Positions 1-11,628 of a DNA stretch of 12,921 bases are shown piece by piece. Below the pieces are notes generated by a model that had not been told where the DNA came from, searched no databases, and worked only from the letters and a program-made list of their open reading frames with translations. The DNA lies in assembly GCA_001430745.1 (NCBI GenBank), contig KQ482049.1, positions 118,662 through 131,582 of the forward strand, given 5' to 3'. The DNA is from Auxenochlorella pyrenoidosa. Its lineage: Eukaryota; Chlorophyta; Trebouxiophyceae; Chlorellales; Chlorellaceae. The number at the start of each line of letters is the position of its first letter. The first letter of the stretch is position 1. The position numbers and the translations under genes are program-made.

Positions 1-1
1 C

Positions 2-28
2 CACACACACACACACACACACACACAC
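2..28. repeat. (CA)n microsatellite at an intron end
   Basis: An uninterrupted CA dinucleotide run of about 13 units sits immediately before the acceptor CCGCAG at 28-33. It may extend left of the window. It takes the place of the pyrimidine tract seen before most other acceptors here. Confidence 0.95.
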
Positions 29-33
29 CGCAG

Positions 34-366
34 AGTGGTGGGAGGCGCTGTACACGGTGCCCATCGACGCCGTGGCCCTCAACTTCATCACCAACTACTA
101 CGAGCACTACGACAACAACGGGCAAAAGGACTTCAAGGTGCGGGCGCCCGCGCTTGAAAGAGCCAAACACCCTAGCAAGGTGTTAAAATGCCCCCAAAAT
201 AAACTTTCGGAAAGTGGCTGCTTCCTGTTGTGCTGTGTCGTCACGCGCTGTCACGTGCATCCCAACTTAATGCCAAACACGCCGCCTCTCCCCCTGGCAG
301 GCCCTCGTGGAGCTGCCCAGCAAGGCTGCTTCGCTGGAGGCCTGGGCGGAGAGCCTGAAGCCCTAC
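34..366 (+). other. C-terminal end of a CBM53 starch-binding module (exons 1-2)
   Basis: Exons 34-137 and 301-366 encode residues 1-56. They open with WWEALYTVPIDAVALNF and reach YDNNGQKDF. The aromatic pair, the VP(x)A(x)xLxF strand and the YDNN..DF tail are the usual close of a CBM53 (CBM25-like) module in starch synthase III. The rest of the module, and any earlier ones, lie left of the window. The intron at 138-300 is in phase 0. Confidence 0.8.
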
Positions 367-3300
367 GTGAGTGCGCCTGCCCAGCGCATGGCGGCGAGAT
401 GGTCAACATCGCAGCCTTTGCTCCATGCTGCCTTCTTCGCGCATCTGATGCGCCCCCCAAGCCGCGATGCCTGCTGCCACGACCCGAATGTCCACCCTGG
501 TAACCAGCTGCGCTGCCCTGCCCTTCCGCTCATTAACCCTTATCCTGAACAACTCCGCTCCCCTGCTGCCCCTGCAGTTCCAGAAGTCCATCACCGAACA
601 GCGTAAGGCCGCTGAGGCGGCCGCCGCCGAGCTGGCCGCGCAGCGCCGCGCCAAGCGGGAGGCCGCGCAGGACAAGGCCGAGGCGGTGCGGCGCAAGCAG
701 ATGCGCCACGTGCTGTTCACGCAGCCCGAGGTGCCAGAGGTGGGTGCTCAGGGCCCGGGGCTGCTGGCTGTGAGCAGGACGACGGCAGGGCGTGCAGTCG
801 ACGCGCTGTGCCTGCCGGCAGGGGAGGCTGGCGCGCCTCAATGCAGCGCAGCAGCAGCGGCTGCCTGCTTTGCGCCTGGGCCTTGCAAGCGCAGCCTGCT
901 GTCGCGACAGCCAGGCGGCCGGCGCCATGCATGTCCGCCTGAGCACTGCTGCGCCTGCTCCCGCACAATGTCGCCAAGCCAAGCGCCGCTGCCCCCCGCC
1001 CCCCCCCCCCCCTCGCAGGCGGGCAAGGAGGTGACCATCTACTACAACCCGGACAACACCAACCTGCATGGCCGGCAGGCCATCTGGATCAAGTGAGCGC
1101 CTGGGGTGCTCGCCGATCACACGCCTGAGCGCCCGCGGTGCTCGCTGATGTGTCGATCACATGCCTGCCGCGGGGCGCGGGGGCAGGGCATGCTCTCCTG
1201 ACAGGCTCAAAGGCAGCAGCGCAAGTGCAGCGCTTGCCTGCCGCCACCCGCCGCTGACGGCCCGGCGCGCTCCGCCTGCAGGGGCGGCTTCAACCGCTGG
1301 CGCCACCCGCGCGGCTTCGGGCCCGTGGAGATGGCTCCGCCCGAGCTGGGAGACCACTTCTCGGTGGGCCTGCCAGCCTTGTTGCTTGTTTGGGCTTAAA
1401 AGGGGAGCCAGGTGCCAGCAGGTGCCAGCAGGTGCCAGGGGAGGGCAGGGCCTGGGGTTTCAGCTTGGGCGGGCTGGCTGCAGCCACAGCGTGGTTGCAC
1501 TGCATTGCCTGCCGCTGAGCAGTGGAGACCGGGCTGCCGCTGACTGCCAGCCCCCCCGTCTTCCCTGCGCGCCGCTGCGCCGCCTGCAGTTCACTGTCCA
1601 GGTGCCCAAGGACGCATACTCCGTGGACTTTGTGTTCACGTGAGGATGGCTGGCGCAGCCGCAGAGCGCTTGCCGGACAGCTAGCCCAGCCGCGCAGCGC
1701 TTGCCGAACAGCTGCCCCAGCCGTGCAGGGCTCGCCCGGCGGCTGCCTGCAGCGCATGCCCGCGGTTGCCTAGTGGGCACCCGCTCCCTGTGGCCCCAAA
1801 TTCTCACACCACGGCGTGCCTGGTGGCTTGCCCCGCGCCCCTACCTGTGCAGGGATGCCCCCGAGAATGGCGAGTTTGACAACCACGGAGGGCTGGACTA
1901 CCACATGCCCATCGAGGGCTCTGGTGAGGGGACGGGGGGTGGGCGCCCTGGGGGGACGCCTGCATGCCAACTGCCTGCTGTGCTGCCTGCGGTGCTGCGT
2001 GCTCAACCCTGCCCACGGCGCGCATGGGCTGCCGGCGCGTGCGCACCGTGCGCACCCGCTGCACAGCTGCAGCGGCTGACCTGGCATCCTGTGCTTTGTG
2101 CCCCTGGACCCTGTGCAGTGATGGAGGAGCCCCCGCTGCATGTGGTGCACATTGCGGTGGAGATGGCCCCCATCTGCAAGGCAAGCCCCCTGCCTCACGC
2201 GGAACTGTTGGGCCCAGCCCAGTCTGTAATGCCAGGCTGGCAGCGATGCGAAGAGAGCACGTGCTGCATGCCGCCTCTGGTCGCCCTCGCGACACCCCTT
2301 GCTGACCCAGGATTGCGCAGCGGGTGCCTGCCGACTAACACAGGCCAAAGAGGCCCCACCTGCCCTGCCCGCAGGTGGGCGGCCTGGGCGACGTCGTCAC
2401 CTCGCTGAGCCGCGCTGTGCAGGAGCAGGGGCACCTCACAGAGGTCATTGTGCCCAGGTGGGAGGGGCGGCGGCGCAGCGGGGACAGCAGTGGGTGTACA
2501 CCAGGGGCCCCGCAGCTTGGCATGCAGAGGCTGCCGTGGCGCTGCCAGCCATGTTGTAGGGCCACTTGTGTGTCGCCGGGACCGGCCAGCTGGCCTGCGG
2601 CATGCCGCACGCGGGGCTGCCCTGCCTGCTGACGTGGCTGGGCAACCCACCCAGCGCTGCTGCGCCTCGGCCCTCACCCTTGGCCCCCCGACCCCACCTC
2701 CCCCCAACCCGCCCCCCCCTGCAGGTACGACTTCTTCATGCAGTCCCCCCTGCTGGGCGGCACCCAGTTTGAGACCGAGTTCGACTTTGGCGGCACCCGG
2801 GTGGTCGTGTCCACCTGCATCGTGGAGGGGTGAGCGGATGCCCAGGCGCCTGCCGAGCGCCACATGCCTCCTGAGCCTGGAGCGGCAGCGGCCTGCCGGA
2901 ATCTCCTTGCGGCGGGCGTGACGGGTGGATAGAAAGCGCCTTGCCGGCTCTTTGCTGACAGACAGCTGCTCGGCGCCTGTGTTGTGCGGCTTGCCCCGAG
3001 GAGGGGGTTGCCTGCCCAAGCGCTCTGCCTCACACTCAGACCATGCCGCTATCTTGCCTGCCGCAGGCTGCGCTGCTTCTTCATCGAGCCCCGCAACGGC
3101 ATGTTCTCCGGCCCCGTGTACAAGGGCTACGAGGACGGCCCGCGCTTCGAGTTCTTCTGCAGGGTGAGTGCCGGCTGGGCGCCTGCGAGGCTGGGAGGCA
3201 GGGCGCGGCTCCACCAGGCTCTTGATGCAGCACACGAGGGGAAAAGGATGGCTGTCACATCTTCCAGCCCTGCCCAGGAGAGGGCGCCACGGCGCGCGGC

Positions 3301-6300
3301 GCGCCGTGCTACGCGCCGCGCCCTGTGACGCCGACCCCGCTTGTCCCCCCACCTGCCACCCCCTCCCAGGCCGCGCTGGAGTTCCTGATCCGCACCGGCC
3401 GGCAGCCCGACATCCTGCACTGCCACGACTGGTCCACCGCCGACGTGGCGCGCACCTACTGGACCGACTACCACCACTACGGCCTGTGGAAGCCGCGCGT
3501 GGTGCGCCCCACAGCTGTGCAGCAGCAGCTGCTGCTGCTGCTGCTGCTGCCGCTGCTGCTGCTGCTGCTGCTGTGTGGCGTGAAAGCAGCTCTTCCCGCT
3601 GCCCCGGGGCCGCTGGGTCAGACTAGCGGATGGGATCTGATGCCATCTGCCCTCCCACCAACCCCACCCACCCACCCACCCCACCCCCGGCAGGTGTTCA
3701 CCATCCACAACATGGACTTTGGCGAGATCAAGCTGGGCGAGGCCGCCTTCTACTCGCAAAAGTTCACCACCGTGTCGCCCTCCTACGCCTGGGAGGTGAG
3801 CGCGTTCCCCCCCACCCCCCACCCCCCTCCACACACACAAGCCCGCGCCTGCCTAGCTGCCAGCCTGGCTCTGCACGGGCGCCTGCTATGTGCACTGTGC
3901 ACATGTGGACTCGAGACAGCCTGCACAGACCCTGCTTAGGGCCCCTGCTGCCAAGCTCGTGCCTCGTCAATGCCGAACCCGCACCACAACAACCCCTGGT
4001 CTCTGTTCCCGTTCCCGCGCAGATTGGCGGCCACCCGGCCATCGCCCCCAACTCGGGCAAGCTGATGGGCGTGCGCAACGGCATCGACATCGACATCTGG
4101 GACCCCGAGACCGACAAGGTGCCCCCCCCCCCCGCTCTGGAGGCTGGCTGTGTGCCCCCCTGACTCCCGTGCGGGCGCCGATTGTATCCCGCCTACTGGC
4201 CACAGTTGCTGGGCTGAGGCTTCCAGCATGGGCTAAGTCGAGAGCTCCCCTGCGCCCCCACTCTGCTGCAGTTCCTGCCGCGCGGGTACACGTCTGAGAC
4301 GGTGGTGGAGGGCAAGGCGGCGGCGCGGGCAGAGCTGCGCAGGCGGTGAGGCGGGTCGCTCGGTTGCAGTGCGGCTGCTGCTCTGCGGGCAGCTCTGCAC
4401 GAGGCCTCCATGGCATGAGGTGGCAGCGGGTCCCTCTGGATGTGAGCGGCCGCAGGCTTGCCTCCAGCGCGCCTGCTCCTGCCCCTGCCCTGGCCCCCTG
4501 CAGGCTCAACATCTCCAGCTGGGGCGACAAGCCGCTGGTGGGCGTGGTGTCGCGCCTCACCAAGCAGAAGGGTGAGCCGAGACCTAACTGCCCTGCCCTG
4601 CCCAGGCGCTGCGCTTGGCTGCACCCCGTGTGGTTGACCTTTTGTGGCCTGCCTGCTGCTGCGGAGCGCTCACTGCTGCCGCGCTTGCCCCGCCCCTCCC
4701 CCCTGGCAGGCACGCACCTCATCGCGCACTCCTGCTACCGCACCCTGGAGCGCAACGGCCAGTTTGTGCTGCTGGGCTCGGCGCCCGACCCCAAGATCCA
4801 GGGAGAGTTTGATGCCCTTGCCAACCAGGTGGGTGTGGGGGGGTTAGGGGATGGGTGGGGGCGGGGGCATGTCAGGGCAGGGCAGGCGTGCCATGGCAAA
4901 GGTCAGCCCGGGACCGGCGGGAGCAGGGCGCTGTGTCGATGCTGGCAGGTCGTGAGGACTGCAAGCGGCTTTCAAGAGAACGTCTTCATCTGGCCCACGC
5001 CTGCCCGCCTGCCTCTCTGGCTGCCCCTCACCGCTCCCTGCCCCGCGCCCCCCCGCCATCCCTGCAGTACGGCGGCCAGGACGCGGGCTTCTGCTTTGCC
5101 TTTGACGAGCCGCTGTCGCACCTCATCTACGCCGCCTGCGACCTCATCCTGGTGCCCTCCATGTTTGAGCCCTGCGGCCTGACCCAGGTGAGCCAGCGCC
5201 TGGCCGCCCTGGCATGTGCCGCGCTGCAGTGTTTCGTCCTGAGCAGCACCTTGCCCCAGCTGGTTTTGCTGCAGCAATGTCAGCCCCCCTACCTGTGTCC
5301 CGCACCCTCTTGTGCCCTGCAGATGATTGCGATGCGGTACGGCGCGGTGCCGGTGGTGCGCGCGACTGGCGGCCTGCGCGACACGGGTGCGACCACTTGG
5401 ACAGGCGCTGCTGGCTGTGCCCACGGCCCCAGTGCTATCCGTGTAGCTCCGCTGCGTGTTGAGGCTGCCGCCGTTTGCGGCGCCGCCTGGCTGGAGCATA
5501 AGCGATGTTAGTGGCACCTGTTGCACCCTGGTTTGCCACGGCCTGCCACTGAAGCCACACGGCATGCAACTGCCACTCCCCCCTCCCCGCAGTGTTTGAC
5601 GTCGACACCGACAAGGCGCGCGCCGCCTGGGAGATGGAGGGCTCCACCAACTGGATTGAGGACAACGTGGACGCCACCAACGGCTTCTCCTTCGAGGTGC
5701 GCAGCTGCCGGAAAGCCAGCGCCGGCTTCCCGTCAGCCGCGGTGGCCGTGGCTGCTGCGCAGCCGGCACGACACGCCACAGCCAGCGCCCACACGCATCA
5801 GGAGACCTTGTCCTTGCAGCCGGGGCTCACTCCTTGTGATCCGTTTGCTCGCCTGCATCTGGGCCAGCGGAGCTTCCGCCAGGGGCCTCTGTTCTTCCAT
5901 CCCATCCCGGCTGGACACCCTCCCGCCCTCCTGCCCTCACCCCGATGCACCCTTCTCACCCCACCCCACCCCACCCCCCGGTCCTGCAGGGCACCGACGA
6001 GGGCGCCATGGACTATGGTCTGAACCGCGCCCTGGATGCCTACTACAACGACCGCAGCTGGTTCCACGGCCTGCAGAAGCGCGTGATGGAGCAGGTGGGG
6101 GCACGGGAGCGGCAGGGCGCAGGGGGCGGGACACTGCGGCAGCATCATCTGAATGGGCTCCTCAGCAGGGCCTTGCTGGAGGCGAGGCTGGCTCGGCAAC
6201 GCTGCATCCCCTCCTGGGGGACTACAGAATCGCCCCTTGGGGAGGGTGGCGGTTGGGAGACCTGGAACAGTGGGTGTGCCTGCCGTGCCGCCCGTGAGGC

Positions 6301-6423
6301 ACTCCACATGTCGTTGTGCTGATAGCCCGGGCTCCGCCCCGCCATCCCCGCCCGCAGGACTGGTCCTGGAACAAGCCCGCCCACGACTACATCCAGCTCT
6401 ACTATGCCGCGCTGCGCTCCTGA
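34..6423 (+). CDS. SS3: Soluble starch synthase III, GT5 family, 3' part (5' end outside window)
   Basis: This plastid enzyme transfers glucose from ADP-glucose to the non-reducing end of alpha-1,4-glucan chains. Exons, joined by me: 34-137, 301-366, 578-739, 1019-1092, 1282-1363, 1590-1639, 1853-1923, 2119-2180, 2375-2457, 2725-2829, 3067-3163, 3370-3501, 3694-3795, 4023-4118, 4272-4345, 4504-4571, 4710-4828, 5068-5187, 5323-5386, 5593-5696, 5990-6094, 6358-6423 (TGA 6421-6423). They give 667 complete codons; residues are numbered from the first whole codon, Trp at 36-38. The order is CBM53 end, helical linker, CBM53, GT5. That tandem CBM53-GT5 layout, the VHIAVEMAPI stretch and the ending MEQDWSWN mark class III rather than SSI, SSII or granule-bound enzymes. 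Nothing in the visible part is frameshifted. The first exon's left boundary is least certain, because the upstream exon is not visible and AG also occurs at 34-35. Exon joins rest on family similarity, not transcripts. Confidence 0.95.
578..739 (+). other. Charged Ala-rich helical linker between CBM53 modules (exon 3)
   Basis: Exon 3 encodes residues 57-110. Most of it is Ala, Arg, Lys, Glu and Gln with no helix breakers (EQRKAAEAAAAELAAQRRAK and onward), which suggests one long helix or coiled coil. Plant starch synthase III has a similar Glu/Arg/Lys-rich segment between its CBM53 modules. The exon closes with HVLFTQPEVPE, which begins the next module. Confidence 0.75.
1093..1281 (+). repeat. 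Intron 4 with imperfect tandem duplication
   Basis: Within this intron, 1095-1126 and 1127-1166 are two diverged copies. Each begins GAGCGCC, contains GGTGCTCGC and ends GATCACAxGCCT. The second copy carries a short insertion. The donor gives AA|GTGAGC and the acceptor is CCTGCAG at 1275-1281. Confidence 0.65.
1409..1438. repeat. Short tandem repeat in intron 5
   Basis: A 10-bp unit GGTGCCAGCA occurs at 1411-1420 and 1421-1430, followed by a partial third copy from 1431. It lies wholly inside intron 5 (1364-1589). Confidence 0.85.
1655..1750. repeat. Three imperfect ~32-bp tandem copies in intron 6
   Basis: Three diverged copies share the pattern CCAGCCGxGCAG..GCT(T/C)GCC...CAGCT. They fill the first half of intron 6 (1640-1852). 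No reading frame runs through them that continues the neighbouring exons. Confidence 0.6.
2181..2374 (+). other. GC-AG intron (intron 8 of SS3)
   Basis: Exon 8 ends ...ATCTGCAAG at 2180 and the intron begins GCAAGC, not GT. The acceptor is CCCGCAG, ending at 2374. Joining there gives Lys223 followed by VGGLGDVV, the invariant GT5 motif. No GT lies close enough to serve as donor without breaking the motif. AAG|GCAAG has the strong flanking match to U1 snRNA typical of accepted GC donors. It is the only non-GT donor among the 33 introns I placed. Confidence 0.85.
3288..3308. repeat. GC-rich perfect palindrome in intron 11
   Basis: Two 10-bp arms (CACGGCGCGC and its reverse complement) flank a single central base at 3298. 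The palindrome lies in intron 11 (3164-3369), about 60 bases before the acceptor. It could form a stable RNA hairpin; no function can be assigned. Confidence 0.85.
3502..3693 (+). other. Intron 12 of SS3: 192 nt, in frame and stop-free
   Basis: The donor is GTG|GTGCGC and the acceptor GGCAG, ending at 3693. Removing it joins KPRV to VFTIHN, as family conservation requires. The intron is 64 codons long, has no stop in the exon frame, and would read as a short Gln run, then Leu7-Pro-Leu7, then a Pro-rich stretch. Retention would therefore insert 64 residues into the N-lobe without a frameshift. Confidence 0.85.
3520..3573. repeat. Interrupted CTG trinucleotide repeat in intron 12
   Basis: Three CAG units (3520-3528) abut seven CTG units (3529-3549), one CCG (3550-3552) and seven more CTG units (3553-3573). 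The CAG/CTG junction is self-complementary. Confidence 0.95.
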
Positions 6424-7045
6424 GCACCCGCGCGCCTCAAGTAGCTGCAACCACGCATGCCCTCTACGCCTGGTCTCGAGTCTGCGCCCGTGCTCAAGAG
6501 AGGGATGGAGGGGCACGGCGCCGTGCTGCCCGCGGCGCGCGCGGGGTTTTCGGTCGGGGTTTGCTGCTCGCCCCTCCCCAGCGTGCCCGCACGCCCCTCC
6601 AATGCATGTCCCACGCGCCATTTTTCCCGCCGCGGCATTTTCCTGCGGCCGGGCCGGCGGCAGCCTCTTGCCCAGTGGCCGACCACGCGAGCAGGCTGTC
6701 GCCGCCCCATGTACACCCTGCCCGCCCCCTGTCCATATCCTGCTGAGCTGCTCTCGCGCCCAACTGTCCCGCTGTTGCTCCCCGTCAGACTGTTGAATGC
6801 ATTCGTTTTGCCGCGTCCTGGATGAATCACTGCCCCTTTGGTTGTTGTGCTGATTGTCCGTCCCCCCGTCCCCATACCTGCCCTCGTCCCGTGCTTGCTT
6901 CCAGCCCCCTGCTTGCCCGCCCCAAGCGGCAGCGTCGCGCGCAGAGCAGCATTTCATTTTGGGCGGGCCTCTTGCTGGCCCTGCACCTTGCGTAGCCCCG
7001 CACTTGAAGCAACACGCCACCACCATGTAAAAACCATGCCTGCTG
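6424..7045 (+). other. 3' UTR of the starch synthase III gene
   Basis: No open frame here resembles a known protein. The span runs from the stop codon to just past the first TGTAA. Its length of about 620 nt fits the long 3' UTRs common in green algae. The right edge is inferred, taking cleavage about 15 bases after the signal. Confidence 0.6.
7026..7030 (+). terminator. TGTAA polyadenylation signal for SS3
   Basis: This is the only TGTAA on the + strand between the SS3 stop codon and the CPX1 start, followed by an A-rich stretch. TGTAA (UGUAA in RNA) is the established chlorophyte poly(A) signal. Confidence 0.65.
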
Positions 7046-7127
7046 CTGCGGCGGGAGGGGCGGTTTGGGCGCTGACACGGGCAACGGCTGGCAGTATGGT
7101 GCAAAGATGCAGCCCGGACAGGGACAG

Positions 7128-7131
7128 GTAC
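7128..7131. promoter_or_regulatory. Candidate copper-response element core GTAC (distal)
   Basis: GTAC is the core bound by the SBP domain of CRR1 in Chlamydomonas, where CPX1 is a known copper- and oxygen-responsive target. This copy is 319 bases before the ATG and about 10 bases upstream of the TATA-like string. A 4-bp match is expected by chance about once or twice in this interval. Confidence 0.3.
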
Positions 7132-7298
7132 GAATCTGAGTATACAAAAGAAAAGGAATGCCTATGTCGAGACCCAGACTTGCAGGGCCACAGAACTGAG
7201 GCTTGCTGCAAGAGCGCCAGGGCGGCAGCGAGCGGGCCGGTTGGCGGCAGAAGCAGCAGTGGCCTGCGCCCCTGTCGGCGCGAGGGCATGTTAGGACA

Positions 7299-7302
7299 GT
7301 AC
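7299..7302. promoter_or_regulatory. Candidate copper-response element core GTAC (proximal)
   Basis: A second GTAC lies 148 bases before the CPX1 start, within TTAGGACAGTACTTTAAG. If transcription starts upstream of it, it would be in the leader and inside the second upstream frame, which weakens the promoter reading. Confidence 0.25.
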
Positions 7303-7446
7303 TTTAAGCACTCTTGAAGGGCTGCAGAGACCTGCGCCACCTGCTATTCCGCTCCCCGATGGAGGACACGTGGCCCTCATCGTGGATCATGCTGCTGCAG
7401 GGCAGTCCCGCAGGGCCCCATTATTCGCGGATCAAACTCCCCCAAC

Positions 7447-11054
<3,608 letters not shown>

Positions 11055-11404
11055 GCGCCGGCCACGGCGTCACTTCGACGTGCCAGGCGGCCTGGCGGGG
11101 CACCGAATTGTCCCGCGCACATTGATGCGGGGCCGATGGGGCGGCCGTCTCACCACCTATGATTTTCGTTTCTTGCTTGTCAGTCCTGTCAGCCGGTCAG
11201 CTAGCCTGCTTGCCTGACATTCTGCGCATCTCATTCCTTTCCGCTCGCTTTCCCCTCTCGCTCTTCCTGCTGCCTATGCACCTCCGAGCTCGGCAGCATC
11301 GCTGCCGCCCTGTACTGCAAATTTTGTGTTTAGCATGCTACCTCCTCAGACGTGCTTCAACCTTCAAACGACCACTTGTGACACTCACCAGCTATCCGGC
11401 AGTC
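11055..11404. other. CPX1 3' UTR and proximal flank, no gene seen
   Basis: This stretch follows the CPX1 stop. It turns pyrimidine-rich at about 11160-11280 and has a GU-rich patch at 11321-11331. It contains no TGTAA; the nearest variant is TGTAC at 11311-11315. The 3' end of the transcript probably lies here but cannot be placed. Confidence 0.4.
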
Positions 11405-11480
11405 AGCTTAGGCCGTCAGGCTTGCTTGCTTGCTTATTCACAAGCACAAGCAAGCAAGCAAGCAAGCTTAGGCCGTCAGG
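11405..11480. repeat. 16-bp direct repeat bracketing a CTTG/CAAG hairpin
   Basis: AGCTTAGGCCGTCAGG occurs at 11405-11420 and again at 11465-11480, exactly 60 bases apart. Between them (GCTT)4 at 11420-11435 can pair with (AAGC) repeats at 11448-11467, a stem of about 16 bp with a 12-base loop. A third CTTG run lies at 11526-11538. Confidence 0.85.
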
Positions 11481-11590
11481 ATGCGGCAGGCTTGTGCGGG
11501 CCGCCTGGGCAGGTGGTCATATGATGCTTGCTTGCTTATTTGCAGCCCGTTTACCCAGCATCTCCTATGCACCGGTCTTGGCCCCGCCCA

Positions 11591-11628
11591 GCAGCAGAGG
11601 CAGCGATAAGCAGCAGAGGCAGCGATAT
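11591..11628. repeat. 19-bp tandem duplication
   Basis: Two adjacent copies of GCAGCAGAGGCAGCGATA plus one variable base lie at 11591-11609 and 11610-11628, in noncoding sequence downstream of CPX1. Confidence 0.85.

Larger units (their letters stand above)
1019..1923 (+). other. Last CBM53 starch-binding module (exons 4-7)
   Basis: Exons 1019-1092, 1282-1363, 1590-1639 and 1853-1923 encode residues 111-202, continuing from exon 3. Visible landmarks are VTIYYNPDNTNLHGRQAIWI, GGFNRWRH, VQVPKDAYSVDFVFT and FDNHGGLDYHMPI. They correspond to the YYNP...L, FNRW, VP.DAY..DFVF and FDN..G.DYH motifs of the module that precedes the catalytic domain in plant starch synthase III. Split codons at the joins (Lys135, Thr179, Val203) all restore family residues, which supports the splice sites. 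Confidence 0.88.
2119..6423 (+). other. GT5 catalytic domain of starch synthase III (exons 8-22)
   Basis: This covers residues 204-667, a full-length GT5 domain with the two-lobed GT-B fold. N-lobe motifs are KVGGLGDV (Lys223 onward, ADP-glucose binding), FIEPRNGMF, HCHDWS (335-340) and VFTIHN. C-lobe motifs are NGIDIDIWDP, SRLTKQKG (Arg470 and Lys475, equivalents of the conserved Arg/Lys pair of glycogen synthase), LLGSAPDP, SMFEPCGLTQ (Glu549, the conserved EPCGL glutamate) and RATGGLRDTVFDVD. I see no lost key residue, so the enzyme looks active. A loop at about residues 585-605 is longer than the plant version I recall. Confidence 0.93.
7046..7446 (+). promoter_or_regulatory. Intergenic region with the CPX1 promoter and 5' UTR
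   Basis: About 400 bases separate the inferred SS3 cleavage site from the CPX1 ATG. A TATA-like TATACAAAAG lies at 7141-7150. GTAC tetramers lie at 7128-7131 and 7299-7302. Two complete upstream ATG frames (7158-7199 and 7288-7317) and one out-of-frame ATG (7359) precede the main start, so the transcription start is either downstream of 7361 or the leader carries uORFs. Confidence 0.5.

Noticed and set aside
2195..3352. Long minus-strand open frame (385 codons)
   Set aside because: It lies antisense to SS3 exons 9-11 and their introns, is rich in Arg, Ala, Pro and Gly, and has no recognisable domain. It is a shadow frame of GC-rich coding sequence.
3325..3939. Poly-Leu stretch read as a membrane segment
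   Set aside because: The CTG run lies in intron 12. Splicing it out restores the conserved KPRV-VFTIHN join, so the Leu run is not part of the normal enzyme.
6145..7104. Minus-strand open frame (319 codons) over the SS3 3' end and UTR
   Set aside because: Low-complexity translation with no motif, overlapping the last SS3 exon; no splice or promoter support.
11405..11540. CRISPR array or insertion sequence
   Set aside because: Only two copies of the 16-mer, no spacer series and no transposase; the host is eukaryotic.
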